Shown in pieces: positions 1 to 8,113 of a DNA stretch of 17,083 nucleotides. Made by a program: the position numbers and the translations under genes. The notes under the pieces are model-generated. The model was not told where the DNA came from and searched no databases. It saw only the letters and a program-made list of their open reading frames with translations. The DNA comes from UBA1146 sp963854815 (GTDB lineage Bacteria; Planctomycetota; UBA8108; UBA1146), in NCBI GenBank assembly GCA_963854815.1, contig CAWLAN010000056.1, positions 1 through 17,083 on the forward strand. Direction: 5' to 3'. The stretch's first letter is position 1. The number at the start of each line of letters is the position of its first letter.

Positions 1-446
1 TCGTCGACGATGGCCCATCCTCCGATGCTCTCCAGTTCGACATCCGAGGAATAGGTCTCGAAGCCCTCGAACAGAATGAGAGTCCCGGTACTGTAGATGA
101 CTCTGCTGAAGATTTCCGGGCAAGGAGGAGTAGAGATCTCGGGAAGCAGCGAGTAGTCGAGTGTGTGATGGCGTCCGGCTGCGAGACTGGAAACGTCATC
201 GACGTAACTGTTCGTGGAGCTGTCCACCGTGGCGATCAGTACTCCATCCCTGAAGATCTCGAATTGTGCTGCCGAGGTGCCAGTCGGTGGCAAGATCCAT
301 TCCAGGACCATCTCCTGTTGTCCATAGGATGGATATACCTGCAGGTTCTCGGCACAGAACTGCGCCTGTACCTGCGATCCAACCGCCGAGAGGAAAAACA
401 AGACGTAAAAACAGGCCGATGGCCGCGGAGAAAACCAGAACCTCAT
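1..446 (-). CDS. Secreted FnIII-like surface protein, 5' part only
   Basis: This reading frame has no stop and runs off the left edge; about 148 codons of its N-terminus are visible. ATG at 446 is preceded by a strong ribosome site (GGAGGAGG, six bases away). Residues 1-28 form a signal peptide: positive Arg residues, a hydrophobic core around FYVLFFLSAVG, and a VQA|QF cleavage site. Residues about 33-119 look like a fibronectin type III-style beta domain (LEWILPPTG, FEIFRDGVLIATVD, NSYVDD). It then enters a stretch reading FEGFETYSSD with IGGWAIVDD, which resembles the start of a choice-of-anchor J/cleaved-adhesin beta-sandwich. It is probably exported and bound to the cell surface or secreted. 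The domain names are inferred from sequence style, and the C-terminal sorting signal lies outside the window. Confidence 0.72.
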   Translation of the reverse strand, partial: MRFWFSPRPSACFYVLFFLSAVGSQVQAQFCAENLQVYPSYGQQEMVLEWILPPTGTSAAQFEIFRDGVLIATVDSSTNSYVDDVSSLAAGRHHTLDYSLLPEISTPPCPEIFSRVIYSTGTLILFEGFETYSSDVELESIGGWAIVD

Positions 447-625
447 GGAACACCTCCTCCAATCGGTACCCATCCAGGATACCACCTGCCCGGCTACCAG
501 ATCACCTCTCGATGTCGCCTTCCGAGTTCGACGTTTCCTGAAACCAGAGGTATTTGAATGGGGCAATGTCGTTAACATTCCTTAGAGTGACCCCCGGGAA
601 CAGGTCCAGTACGGCAAGGAGCCAC

Positions 626-1819
626 ATGCCTACACGAAGAATGGATCATCATCTGAAACCTCTCCTCGTCGAGGAACAGTTTGATCTCTATCGCGCAATT
701 TCACGATTTGCCGATGAAGAACTTGCAGACCAGTTGCTCGGCTGGGAACGCAACAAGGTTCTGGTGCCCGACGATGTGATCGAGAAACTCGGAGAGATGG
801 GTGTGTTTGGGTTACCGATCCCCGAATCTCATGGAGGACAGGGTGGAGGTCTTACCGATTTGCTGATGGCTGGGTTGGCACTGTCATATCAGAGCCAATC
901 GGTCGCGATCACCGCTGGAGCCGCAGTGTCACTGGGAGCAACTCCTGTGTTTATGTTTGGTACCGAAAAGCAGAAGTCAGAGCATTTGCCAGATCTTGCT
1001 TCCGGGAAAAGGATATTCGCTTTCGGTCTTTCAGAACCCGGACGAGGATCCGATGCAGCAAATCCTGAGGTGGTTGCCGAACAGGTTGGTGAGGGTTTTG
1101 TCATCCGGGGAGAGAAGTGCTGGATTACGAATGCCGCCTGGGCGAGTCACATAGTGGTGCATGCCCTGACCGACGCCAACGGGCGAAACGGTCATCGAAG
1201 TTCCTGTTTCATCATTCCCAGGGATCGAGAAGGGGTTCATTACCAGGAGATGGAAGGGAAGACAGTCTGGCCCCTTTCTTCTACCGGGTCGATCGTCTTC
1301 GATTCAGTCGAGGCCACAAGCGATGAGCTTCTGGGGGAGTTACACGAGGGATTTCATGTCATGGCAACAGCGCTCAATGGCGGGCGCCTATTTGTCGCCT
1401 CACTGGCACTTGGCTCGCTCGCCTTCGCGCTGGATAAGGTGAGTGGTTATGTCCAGCAAAGGGATCAATTCGGAGGGCCCATCGGAAGATTCCAGCGAGT
1501 CCAGGATGTCGTCCTTGAAATGGATCTGGTTCTCGAAAGGAACCTCACCTGGATGATCGAACTTGGAAAGCGATATGACCAGAAAACGATGGAGCGAGAA
1601 CAGGCGGCCAAGTTGAAAATCGATACCAGTCGTGCAGCTTCCAGGCTGTTGCAGGATGCGATGGAAGTTTGTGGGGGAGTCTCAGCTCTCGATGAATTCG
1701 GTCTGGCACGACATGCTGCCGATTTGTTCGTGACCCGAGTAGGAGAGGGATCCAACAGGGCTTTGATGACTCAGGCTGTTCGCCCGTTACTTCCCGACAT
1801 CGCCGATCAGTTGCAGTGA
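626..1819 (+). CDS. Acyl-CoA dehydrogenase family protein
   Basis: This is an FAD-dependent acyl-CoA dehydrogenase of 397 residues, the usual family length. It would catalyse alpha,beta-dehydrogenation of an acyl-CoA thioester and pass electrons to ETF. The N-terminal helical domain is followed by the flavin-binding middle-domain motif FGLSEPGRGSDA and a later CWITNAAWASH strand. The C-terminal helical domain carries RDQFGGPIGRFQRVQD, MEVCGGVSALDEFGLARHAAD and VGEGSNRALM. The Glu of that last motif aligns with the catalytic base of the medium-chain enzymes. I chose ATG 626 because AAGGAG sits at 616-621; the frame stays open upstream to 554, but those 24 codons look non-coding. Substrate chain length cannot be read from sequence. 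The gene ends 13 bases from the stop of the opposing tldD-like gene, with no terminator visible between them. Confidence 0.95.
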   Translation: MPTRRMDHHLKPLLVEEQFDLYRAISRFADEELADQLLGWERNKVLVPDDVIEKLGEMGVFGLPIPESHGGQGGGLTDLLMAGLALSYQSQSVAITAGAAVSLGATPVFMFGTEKQKSEHLPDLASGKRIFAFGLSEPGRGSDAANPEVVAEQVGEGFVIRGEKCWITNAAWASHIVVHALTDANGRNGHRSSCFIIPRDREGVHYQEMEGKTVWPLSSTGSIVFDSVEATSDELLGELHEGFHVMATALNGGRLFVASLALGSLAFALDKVSGYVQQRDQFGGPIGRFQRVQDVVLEMDLVLERNLTWMIELGKRYDQKTMEREQAAKLKIDTSRAASRLLQDAMEVCGGVSALDEFGLARHAADLFVTRVGEGSNRALMTQAVRPLLPDIADQLQ

Positions 1820-1832
1820 CCAGGGTTTGATC

Positions 1833-3476
1833 CTATTTATCTCCGGGCATGGGGTAGCAGTACTGGGTGTATGGGGACTCTGCCTTGCTCTGCAGTTCCA
1901 GATGTCGAACCAGTAATGCTGGGCTGATGGTAGTTACCGGAATGAATCCACTCTCTGCTCCGCACCAGGCGTTATCAACTTCCGGACGATCTCCTGCGGC
2001 GATGATTCCGTGAATCGCGTTGAGAGGGGTACCGATGAAGTTGATTCCACGCACCAACTCTTCGCGACCGTCGGGATAGATTCGAGAAGCGAGATTCACG
2101 TCACCGAGAAATGCCTGGAAATCGTAAGCCTCGGTCGCTGTTTCGCCATCTGAAGCGTCCATGATGCGGATGCCATAAGGTACTCCCTGAATCTTGATCT
2201 GCTCGATCAGTTGTTCCTTGAGAGAATTCTCATCGTGACTGATTGCGGTCTCCAGGACCATAACCCCCATCCTGCTCATCGCTCTCTCGTGTCGATGGGA
2301 TCGAGAATGACCATTTGATCTGTGACCTTTTTCGACAGGAATCCTCCCGGTGAGGAAACCCGAGAGCATCCCCGATTCGATCAGCCGCGCATCGGTTGCC
2401 GGGGTTCCCTCGTCATCGAATCGGTAATGGCCAACCAGTCCCCGCTCGGTGCCCAGTGGATCGCGCCAGCAATCCAGGCTTGGATCGTCGTGAAGGGTCA
2501 GGAAATCGGGGAGTACTTTTTTACCCAGTGAATCTGCAAAAGTGCGAGCTTCTCCGTTGGCTCGAAGGCGGTTTCCCTCGAGTCGATGGCCGAGCGCTTC
2601 GTGAATCAGCAACCCGGCGGGCACGGGATCGAGCAGGACTGGTCCAGAATATGAATGGATCCGAGGTGCAGCAGCGATCTTCTCCAGCAACTTTGCAGTC
2701 GAACGGATCTCGCGCCTGAAGGTGGATAGATCAGGGAGTTCTTCCGGTGTCCGTGTGAAATGACTGATGGTCCAGGGAAGGCCGTCCCCTTTTGGGCTGA
2801 GGTGCCAGAGATATGCTTCCAGTTGCCAGTAGGAACGACTCTCGATGATGGAAGAGCCTTCCGTATTGACGAACAGGTTGGTCTGGTGCCTCACTTTCAA
2901 CTCGACGTGGCTGTTGCGGATGAGAGGAAAAGCACACACGGCTGCGCTGGCCTTCTCGACAAAACTCAACCAGTATTCCTGATCCACTGCAGGAAGAGCG
3001 GTGAGGTTACGAGCGATCACTGGTTTGCATTTTTGCCATGCCCCGAGGTGTTCGTTGGTGTCGAGGTATGTCAGTTCATGTGCCTGTTTATGGAGAAATG
3101 CTTCCTCCGCTTCCCGGTATTTTGCATCCGTGAGCCTCCAGAGGCCGATTCTCATCGGTTCTGATCGGTCGGAGATGGGCAATTCCACATACCCATGAGA
3201 TTCGTCCTCGTCAGAGTTGTCGAACAGACCACCATCTGCGATCTGATCGCGTCGATGACTTCCCACATGGGTATCTGCGAGACAGTTTCTTCTCCGATTT
3301 GATTCATTCCGATAGAGAGATCCGTACCGAGCTTCGACCTCGAAGATGTCGAGATCCCGAATCTGGTAGGAGAGGTAGAACAACTTCGGGAAGCCGGGTT
3401 TTTTCAGACCTGCCGTGGCTCTGTGGGTCTCTTCGGCAGCGACGCGTGCTAGCCGAAGTGCGGAATTGCGATTCAA
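1833..3476 (-). CDS. TldD/PmbA-family metallopeptidase
   Basis: This 547-residue member of the TldD/PmbA (U62) zinc peptidase family is longer than classical TldD (about 480). The zinc site is visible as HEALGH (His292, Glu293, His297), with the third ligand expected to be Cys505 in CGAESGFIPV, which aligns with the CGKDGQ-type motif of TldD. The N-terminal 270 residues match the long, stand-alone TldD-related type more than the TldD half of a TldD-PmbA pair, and no PmbA partner is in the window. No signal peptide is seen, so it is probably cytoplasmic. It starts with TTG at 3476, overlapping the apt stop as TTGA, with GGAGGAGG four bases upstream inside apt; this implies translational coupling. 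Family members process small peptides or degrade misfolded ones; the substrate here is unknown. Confidence 0.92.
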   Translation of the reverse strand: MNRNSALRLARVAAEETHRATAGLKKPGFPKLFYLSYQIRDLDIFEVEARYGSLYRNESNRRRNCLADTHVGSHRRDQIADGGLFDNSDEDESHGYVELPISDRSEPMRIGLWRLTDAKYREAEEAFLHKQAHELTYLDTNEHLGAWQKCKPVIARNLTALPAVDQEYWLSFVEKASAAVCAFPLIRNSHVELKVRHQTNLFVNTEGSSIIESRSYWQLEAYLWHLSPKGDGLPWTISHFTRTPEELPDLSTFRREIRSTAKLLEKIAAAPRIHSYSGPVLLDPVPAGLLIHEALGHRLEGNRLRANGEARTFADSLGKKVLPDFLTLHDDPSLDCWRDPLGTERGLVGHYRFDDEGTPATDARLIESGMLSGFLTGRIPVEKGHRSNGHSRSHRHERAMSRMGVMVLETAISHDENSLKEQLIEQIKIQGVPYGIRIMDASDGETATEAYDFQAFLGDVNLASRIYPDGREELVRGINFIGTPLNAIHGIIAAGDRPEVDNAWCGAESGFIPVTTISPALLVRHLELQSKAESPYTQYCYPMPGDK

Positions 3477-4018
3477 TCGGCCTCCTCCAGAAGGCTGATG
3501 ACTCGCGCATCTGGCAATTTCTTTCGACCATCGAGGAAAAGAAGTTCCATCAAGAAAGCGCAGCCGATCACGACCCCACCCAGCTTCTCAACCAGTTCGC
3601 AGCAAGCGGCCATCGTTCCACCCGAAGCCAGGACATCATCGACCAGCAGAACCTTTTGTCCCGGTTGTATCGCATCGGCGTGCATCTCCACCTCGTCGGT
3701 GCCGTACTCGAGGGAGTATTCGACCGAACAGGTTTCGCGAGGTAGTTTTCCGGGTTTTCTGATGGGTACAAAACCGAGCCCCATGCGCATTGCCAGCGGA
3801 ACTCCGAACAGGAAACCTCTCGATTCCGGGGCAGCGATGATTTCGGCGCCCAGATCGGATACCCGCTCCTCCAGGAGATCGATGGAGGAAAAAAAAGCAC
3901 GCGGGCAGGCAAGTAGAGTGGTGATGTCCTTGAACTGGATTCCTGGCTCGGGAAAGTCAGGAACCGTGGCGATTCGCTCGCGGAGGACCTCGATACGCTC
4001 GTCGTTGCTCTGGCTCAC
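3473..4018 (-). CDS. apt: Adenine phosphoribosyltransferase
   Basis: Apt converts adenine and PRPP to AMP and pyrophosphate in purine salvage, in the cytoplasm. The 181-residue protein carries the PRPP-binding motif VLLVDDVLASGGT (residues 123-135), the adenine-side ESRGF (65-69), and the N-terminal PDFPEPGIQFKDIT segment typical of bacterial Apt. I chose GTG 4018 because GGGAGG lies eight bases upstream and Apt homology begins right after it. The frame is open further upstream to 4228, but that extension lies over the sigma-factor gene in another frame and is not real. It follows the sigma-factor gene by 97 bases and overlaps the TldD-like gene by four bases, so the three probably form one operon. 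Confidence 0.96.
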   Translation of the reverse strand: MSQSNDERIEVLRERIATVPDFPEPGIQFKDITTLLACPRAFFSSIDLLEERVSDLGAEIIAAPESRGFLFGVPLAMRMGLGFVPIRKPGKLPRETCSVEYSLEYGTDEVEMHADAIQPGQKVLLVDDVLASGGTMAACCELVEKLGGVVIGCAFLMELLFLDGRKKLPDARVISLLEEAD

Positions 4019-4115
4019 GGATATTCCCTCCCGCTGAAATGGCCCGCGGTGGCAGACCCCGGGTCGCGCAAGGGATGCTATCCGAACCCTCGATGGGGGG
4101 GAAGGGTAGCGGCGA

Positions 4116-4979
4116 TCAGCCGTGCGTCTCCTCGAATTCCTCGTCGTAGATCTCGGGTTGTTCGATCTTCCCCTCGACGACCATTTCCTGCAATTTCGCC
4201 AGGGCATCGTTCTCGAGTTGGCGAACACGCTCTCTGGAGAGATTGACCCGTTGCCCGATTTCCTTGAGGGTCATCGGTTCCCCGTTGTCGAGGCCGTACC
4301 TCATTCGGAGGATCACTCGCTCGCGATCTTCCAGATGGAATAGCAGGTCATGGATCATCTCGACCTGGATTTTCTTGGCCAGAGAAGTATGAGGCTGAAT
4401 CTGAGAAGGATCCTCGATGATGTCAGAGATGGCCCAAGAGTTCTCGATCGAGATCGTCTGGCTGATGGAATCGGCAACCTGAAGTGCGTTCTGGATGATC
4501 GCGGTCTTTTCCATGGGGATTTCCATCCGCTCAGCGATTTCGTGGAAATGGGCGGGGCGGCCCAATTCGATGGCAAGATCGGCAGCCGCCTTCTTCCATT
4601 TTGTGATGGTCTCCACCATATAAGAGGGAATGCGAACCGATTTTACCGTATCGATGAGTGCGCGTTTGATCGATTGCTTGATCCACCAGGTTCCGTAGGT
4701 GCTGAAACGACATTCGGCAGCAGGATCGAATCTCTCCACTGCTTTCAGAAGTCCCAGATTCCCCTCCTCGATCAGATCGAGCAGCGGTAATCCACGTTCG
4801 ACGTAATGTTTGGCGATACTAACTACCAGGCGAAGGTTCGAACGGACCATCTTGTCACGTGCTACGGGGTCGCCCTTGCGAACCTCGATGGCAAGTTCTC
4901 TTTCTTCCTCGGCGGTCAGCAGAGAGTGTCGGTTGATGTCATGGAAGTATGCCTCTAGGCCGACCTCGCGAGCTTGCAT
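4116..4979 (-). CDS. Sigma-70 family RNA polymerase sigma factor (RpoD/RpoS-like)
   Basis: This 287-residue group 1/2 sigma-70 factor directs RNA polymerase to -35/-10 promoters. Region 1.2 is at about 8-34 (EAYFHDINRHSLLTAEEE), region 2 at 38-112 (MVRSNLRLVVSIAKHY, LDLIEEGNLGLLKAVERFD, FSTYGTWWIKQSIKRALID), region 3 at about 117-195, and region 4 at 208-265 with the -35 helix-turn-helix LKEIGQRVNLSRERVRQLE. It lacks region 1.1 and the long non-conserved insert of enteric RpoD, so it may be an alternative (group 2) factor; planctomycetes carry several of this short type. ATG 4979 has AGGAAGG eight bases upstream. A perfect 7-bp GC-rich hairpin sits in its leader (5010-5026). It could be read through from the HEAT-repeat gene 78 bases upstream. 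Confidence 0.93.
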   Translation of the reverse strand: MQAREVGLEAYFHDINRHSLLTAEEERELAIEVRKGDPVARDKMVRSNLRLVVSIAKHYVERGLPLLDLIEEGNLGLLKAVERFDPAAECRFSTYGTWWIKQSIKRALIDTVKSVRIPSYMVETITKWKKAAADLAIELGRPAHFHEIAERMEIPMEKTAIIQNALQVADSISQTISIENSWAISDIIEDPSQIQPHTSLAKKIQVEMIHDLLFHLEDRERVILRMRYGLDNGEPMTLKEIGQRVNLSRERVRQLENDALAKLQEMVVEGKIEQPEIYDEEFEETHG

Positions 4980-5009
4980 CTGAGTTTCCTTCCTGGGCGA
5001 GTCCCTGCG

Positions 5010-5026
5010 CCCGACCAGCGGTCGGG
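5010..5026. repeat. Perfect 7-bp inverted repeat in the sigma-factor leader
   Basis: CCCGACC and GGTCGGG are separated by a three-base loop. It lies between the stop of the HEAT-repeat gene (5058) and the sigma-factor start (4979). No T-run follows on either strand, so it is not a standard intrinsic terminator. It may be an mRNA-processing or stability hairpin, or chance in a GC-rich spacer. Confidence 0.45.
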
Positions 5027-5057
5027 TTCAGGCAGGTGGATCTCGTCCATGGAGGAT

Positions 5058-7844
5058 TCATCGGTCGCCAGAGGGATCTAACTTTACTGGATTCTCATTT
5101 CTGGTGACCCTTCGGGCCCACCAGTCCTTCCACATGCCCGCTATCTCTTCCTGGGCGGCAGTGCGCTCCTGGGTATCGGTGAGCGAAAAGGTGTTCCACC
5201 AGCCCAGATCCACGCCAGTGAGCCTTCTGAGCATCGGTATGGCGTAGCTTCGTAGATTTCGGGTGTCTGTTCTCTGGACAAGGGCCTTCAGCAATCTTTC
5301 CCGGGGGATGCCGTGATTGCGATCGTTGGAGATCAGTGTCTCGAGGGCCCGGAGAGCCATCGGCAATTGATTCTCGAGCACGCGATTTCTCTGTTCCAAT
5401 GGCAATTCGAGCCAACTGAGAACCAGGTTCACTGCGGTCGGGTCGCCGATAAAGATCAACTGCTCCAGGGCTTTCTGGGCGTTCCGGGTGACACGAGTTT
5501 CCAGGGTTTTGAGGACCGAGAGCAGCATATATTTCCCACGCGGGTCTCCCAGTACCAGCAGAGCCCGAGCGGTGGCCTCATCGGGAGAATCGTTCCAGAT
5601 CGAGATCAACTGGTCCATCGCAGAAGTGAGTTTCAGGGTCGTCACGATGTCGATTGCAGCAACGCGCAACGTACGAACTTCGGAGTCCAGAGATTCCAGA
5701 ATCGACTTCTCGATATCCTCCCAGGTCAAAGATAGATCCCAGCCTTTTTGTGCCTGGCCAGGTTCTTCGTCGAGCGTCCTCAGCAGAACCAGGGTCTGGT
5801 AACCGATATTGGATCGGATCTCGGCGCTCTCTGGTCCCAGTCGGGAAGAATTGAATCGATGAGCCCAGCGGCGCCATCTGGGGCGCAACCGTGTGAGGAC
5901 AGGTCGGTCTTCGATGAGGAGAATCGATCCAGAAATCCGGAATGTATTGCCCGAACTGACCTCGATCATGACCGATTCGTCTTCCCCCTCATCTCCGATC
6001 TTGAGTTCTCTATGGCCGGTTTTCACCACCACCGACTGAACCCTCAAGGGCAAGACCTTTCCATGAGGGTCAATTCTCATGTCGGCCATCGACAACTGGA
6101 CCCATGTTGGATCTTCATTGGTCGGGTAGAGTTCTTCATCGGGTAAATTCTCGAGTCGTTTCTGCCAGTACGCAGCGCGCTGTTGATAGTAATCGCTGGT
6201 TTTCGTGCGCTGCCGAGGTTGTGGTTTTCCACCGATTCCTTTCGACAGTAGTTGTTCAGCTGTGGAGCGATGATTCGGTGCTCCTTCTGAAAGAATGACT
6301 GCCAGCATTTTCATCAATTCTCGTCGGGCTCGTATCGTCAGAAAATCAAAATCGACCAGTCGGGTCACGCTGGTCCGGACCCGGAAACTGATCGTGTTAT
6401 CTGTGCTCGACAATCCGACTCCGATTTCCTTGATCACCTTGAGCCATGTCTCTTCAGAGATACCGACATGACTATGCTGAGCACAGAGGATCCCGAGAGC
6501 GATTTCTGCGTGCTGGGTGGGGAGCAATTTGATTACTGCGTCATCCCAATCTTCAGGAAGTGATACCGATCGATTTGAAAGATACGCCAGGGTTCCGAGG
6601 ACGAGCGGGATCCGGCCACTGGATTGAGCGATGTCTACCGCAAGTGCGTCATCGATCCTTCCGTTGAGCACCTGTACCCATTGATCAGCAGGAAGTACAT
6701 GGTGGAGGGAAGTCCACAGTGAGGCCATCCGGGAGTTGGTCCACCGGAGGACAGGAAGAGCTTCAGGAGAGAGGATCGCCTCGACCAGTTTCTTGCCGTG
6801 AATCCGGACGAACTCCTGGTCCTGGATCCGCTTCTCGAGAGCAAGCCAGCTCAAGTGCTGTCTCCAGGGGGAAAGATCGCCCCGGTGTCGAACGAACAGA
6901 TCGACGGATCCTTCGATTCCAGCCTCGAGGAGAGGTGGAATCAATGCATCGGCTCTCTCGATGGAGACCATGGCGGTTCCATCGAGATGAAGAGAGGTCA
7001 GTTTCGCGAGTTCAGCACTGGCCTTCTGATCTTTTCTGCAGAGGCGCGCGATCATCGCGGCATCATGAAGTCGCGAATCTGCGGTGGCTGCGGGAACCGG
7101 TATTGGTCCCACTTGCTCCCAGACTCCAGCCAGATGAAGCAGGTCTGGATCATCGGTCTGGAGGAGAGTCGCCTTGACGGCACGGGCGATTCGTTGCTCA
7201 GGAGCGAGATTGGCGGAGGCTTCATCGAGATCGTTGCTCAGCAGTGCGACCCAGGTGGCGAGTTCGCCCCGTGTCCTTGTTCTTCCCTGGGCTTTTTCCA
7301 TCACGACCCTCTCCTCGGAGAAGATCACCCATGGAACTCCTGGTTCCACTCCACGCGCCGGTGGTCCAGAAATGCTCGCGGTGTTGATCCCTGGAAACAG
7401 GATCTCTACCGAATATGGCGCTTCGGTACCTCGGATCTCGGCCTGAATTCGGCGTTCTTCTTTGCGGGATGAGACGGTGGTCTGGAGCAGATTACTCTGA
7501 TGGAATCGGATCGTGGTTCCGGTGATCTCATCGCGAGGGCCAAGCAGTGAGGATCTTGTCAGGTTGCCTACACGGATGACGTCAAGGTGCAGAACCGGCG
7601 GAGACAGGATCGCCAGCAGTTCCTTCGCCCTGGCTCGGATTTCTGGATCTGGGTCCAGCAGCGTCTTGCGAAGAGCCTCGACCGCTTCTGGCCCCGCCTC
7701 CAGGATCCTGCGAGCGGCCTCTTCTCTGCGTGACCAGTCGTCTGCGCCCAGATCAGCGATCCAGGTCGCTACATCGTCATGCTGGTGACCGATAGCGGCC
7801 GCAGGGGAGAGGAGGAGCCAGAAGGCGAGCAATGAGGACAACAT
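5058..7844 (-). CDS. Secreted HEAT-repeat protein of unknown function
   Basis: I recognise the architecture but not a specific function in this 928-residue protein. The start MLSSLLAFWLLLSPAAAIG looks like a signal peptide, though its n-region has no positive charge. Residues about 25-80 form a HEAT-repeat pair (DWSRREEAARRILEAG, PDPEIRARAKELLAIL). A long middle region follows, including beta-rich parts (residues about 80-180) and a low-similarity alpha-rich part. HEAT/ARM-like helices return from about 690 to 860 (DSEVRTLRVAAIDIVTTL, RNAQKALEQLIFIGDPTAV). The tail TGVDLGWWNTF followed by MWKDWWARR is typical of exported planctomycete HEAT proteins. It probably acts as a protein-protein scaffold outside the cytoplasm. 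ATG 7844 has only a distant GGGAG about 12 bases upstream, so the exact start is moderately sure. Confidence 0.8.
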   Translation of the reverse strand: MLSSLLAFWLLLSPAAAIGHQHDDVATWIADLGADDWSRREEAARRILEAGPEAVEALRKTLLDPDPEIRARAKELLAILSPPVLHLDVIRVGNLTRSSLLGPRDEITGTTIRFHQSNLLQTTVSSRKEERRIQAEIRGTEAPYSVEILFPGINTASISGPPARGVEPGVPWVIFSEERVVMEKAQGRTRTRGELATWVALLSNDLDEASANLAPEQRIARAVKATLLQTDDPDLLHLAGVWEQVGPIPVPAATADSRLHDAAMIARLCRKDQKASAELAKLTSLHLDGTAMVSIERADALIPPLLEAGIEGSVDLFVRHRGDLSPWRQHLSWLALEKRIQDQEFVRIHGKKLVEAILSPEALPVLRWTNSRMASLWTSLHHVLPADQWVQVLNGRIDDALAVDIAQSSGRIPLVLGTLAYLSNRSVSLPEDWDDAVIKLLPTQHAEIALGILCAQHSHVGISEETWLKVIKEIGVGLSSTDNTISFRVRTSVTRLVDFDFLTIRARRELMKMLAVILSEGAPNHRSTAEQLLSKGIGGKPQPRQRTKTSDYYQQRAAYWQKRLENLPDEELYPTNEDPTWVQLSMADMRIDPHGKVLPLRVQSVVVKTGHRELKIGDEGEDESVMIEVSSGNTFRISGSILLIEDRPVLTRLRPRWRRWAHRFNSSRLGPESAEIRSNIGYQTLVLLRTLDEEPGQAQKGWDLSLTWEDIEKSILESLDSEVRTLRVAAIDIVTTLKLTSAMDQLISIWNDSPDEATARALLVLGDPRGKYMLLSVLKTLETRVTRNAQKALEQLIFIGDPTAVNLVLSWLELPLEQRNRVLENQLPMALRALETLISNDRNHGIPRERLLKALVQRTDTRNLRSYAIPMLRRLTGVDLGWWNTFSLTDTQERTAAQEEIAGMWKDWWARRVTRNENPVKLDPSGDR

Positions 7845-7867
7845 TTTGATCAGGTGCTCCCGGGTAA

Positions 7868-7896
7868 TTGCGCGGTGTCCGGGATTCTCCTATTCT
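7868..7896 (+). promoter_or_regulatory. Possible sigma-70 promoter for the sigma-54 activator gene
   Basis: TTGCGC (7868-7873) and TATTCT (7891-7896) are separated by exactly 17 bases; they match the consensus at 3/6 and 4/6. It lies in the 269-base divergent region 7845-8113, which otherwise holds no gene. Weak by sequence alone. Confidence 0.3.
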
Positions 7897-8113
7897 TGCA
7901 GGCAGGACATTCCTTCGGGGGGAAATCGCTCAAGTGTAACCAGATCGACAGCCGATATTCCCTGTGGAAGACCTTGCTCGAATTCCAGTCACTGCCGGAG
8001 AGTCTCTGGTTCCGGTGGGACGGGATTTCCGAACAGGTACTTCACTGAAGGATACCCTGAATCGGGACCTGGTGCAGGATCGTGGGTACCTGGAATACCT
8101 GGAGGCGTTCATC

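Noticed and set aside
165..557. Plus-strand open frames at 165-557 and 266-541
   Set aside because: They are shadows of the minus-strand secreted protein gene, which has a signal peptide and a strong ribosome site.
554..625. Upstream start of the acyl-CoA dehydrogenase
   Set aside because: There is no ribosome site at 554, and the extra 24 residues do not resemble the family N-terminus.
1404..1419. TGGCACT-N4-TCGCT, a sigma-54-like match
   Set aside because: It lies inside the acyl-CoA dehydrogenase coding region, with two mismatches in defined positions and no gene starting downstream; probably chance.
3473..4228. 70-residue N-terminal extension of apt
   Set aside because: The extension covers the end of the sigma-factor gene in another frame and has no Apt similarity; GTG 4018 has a proper ribosome site.
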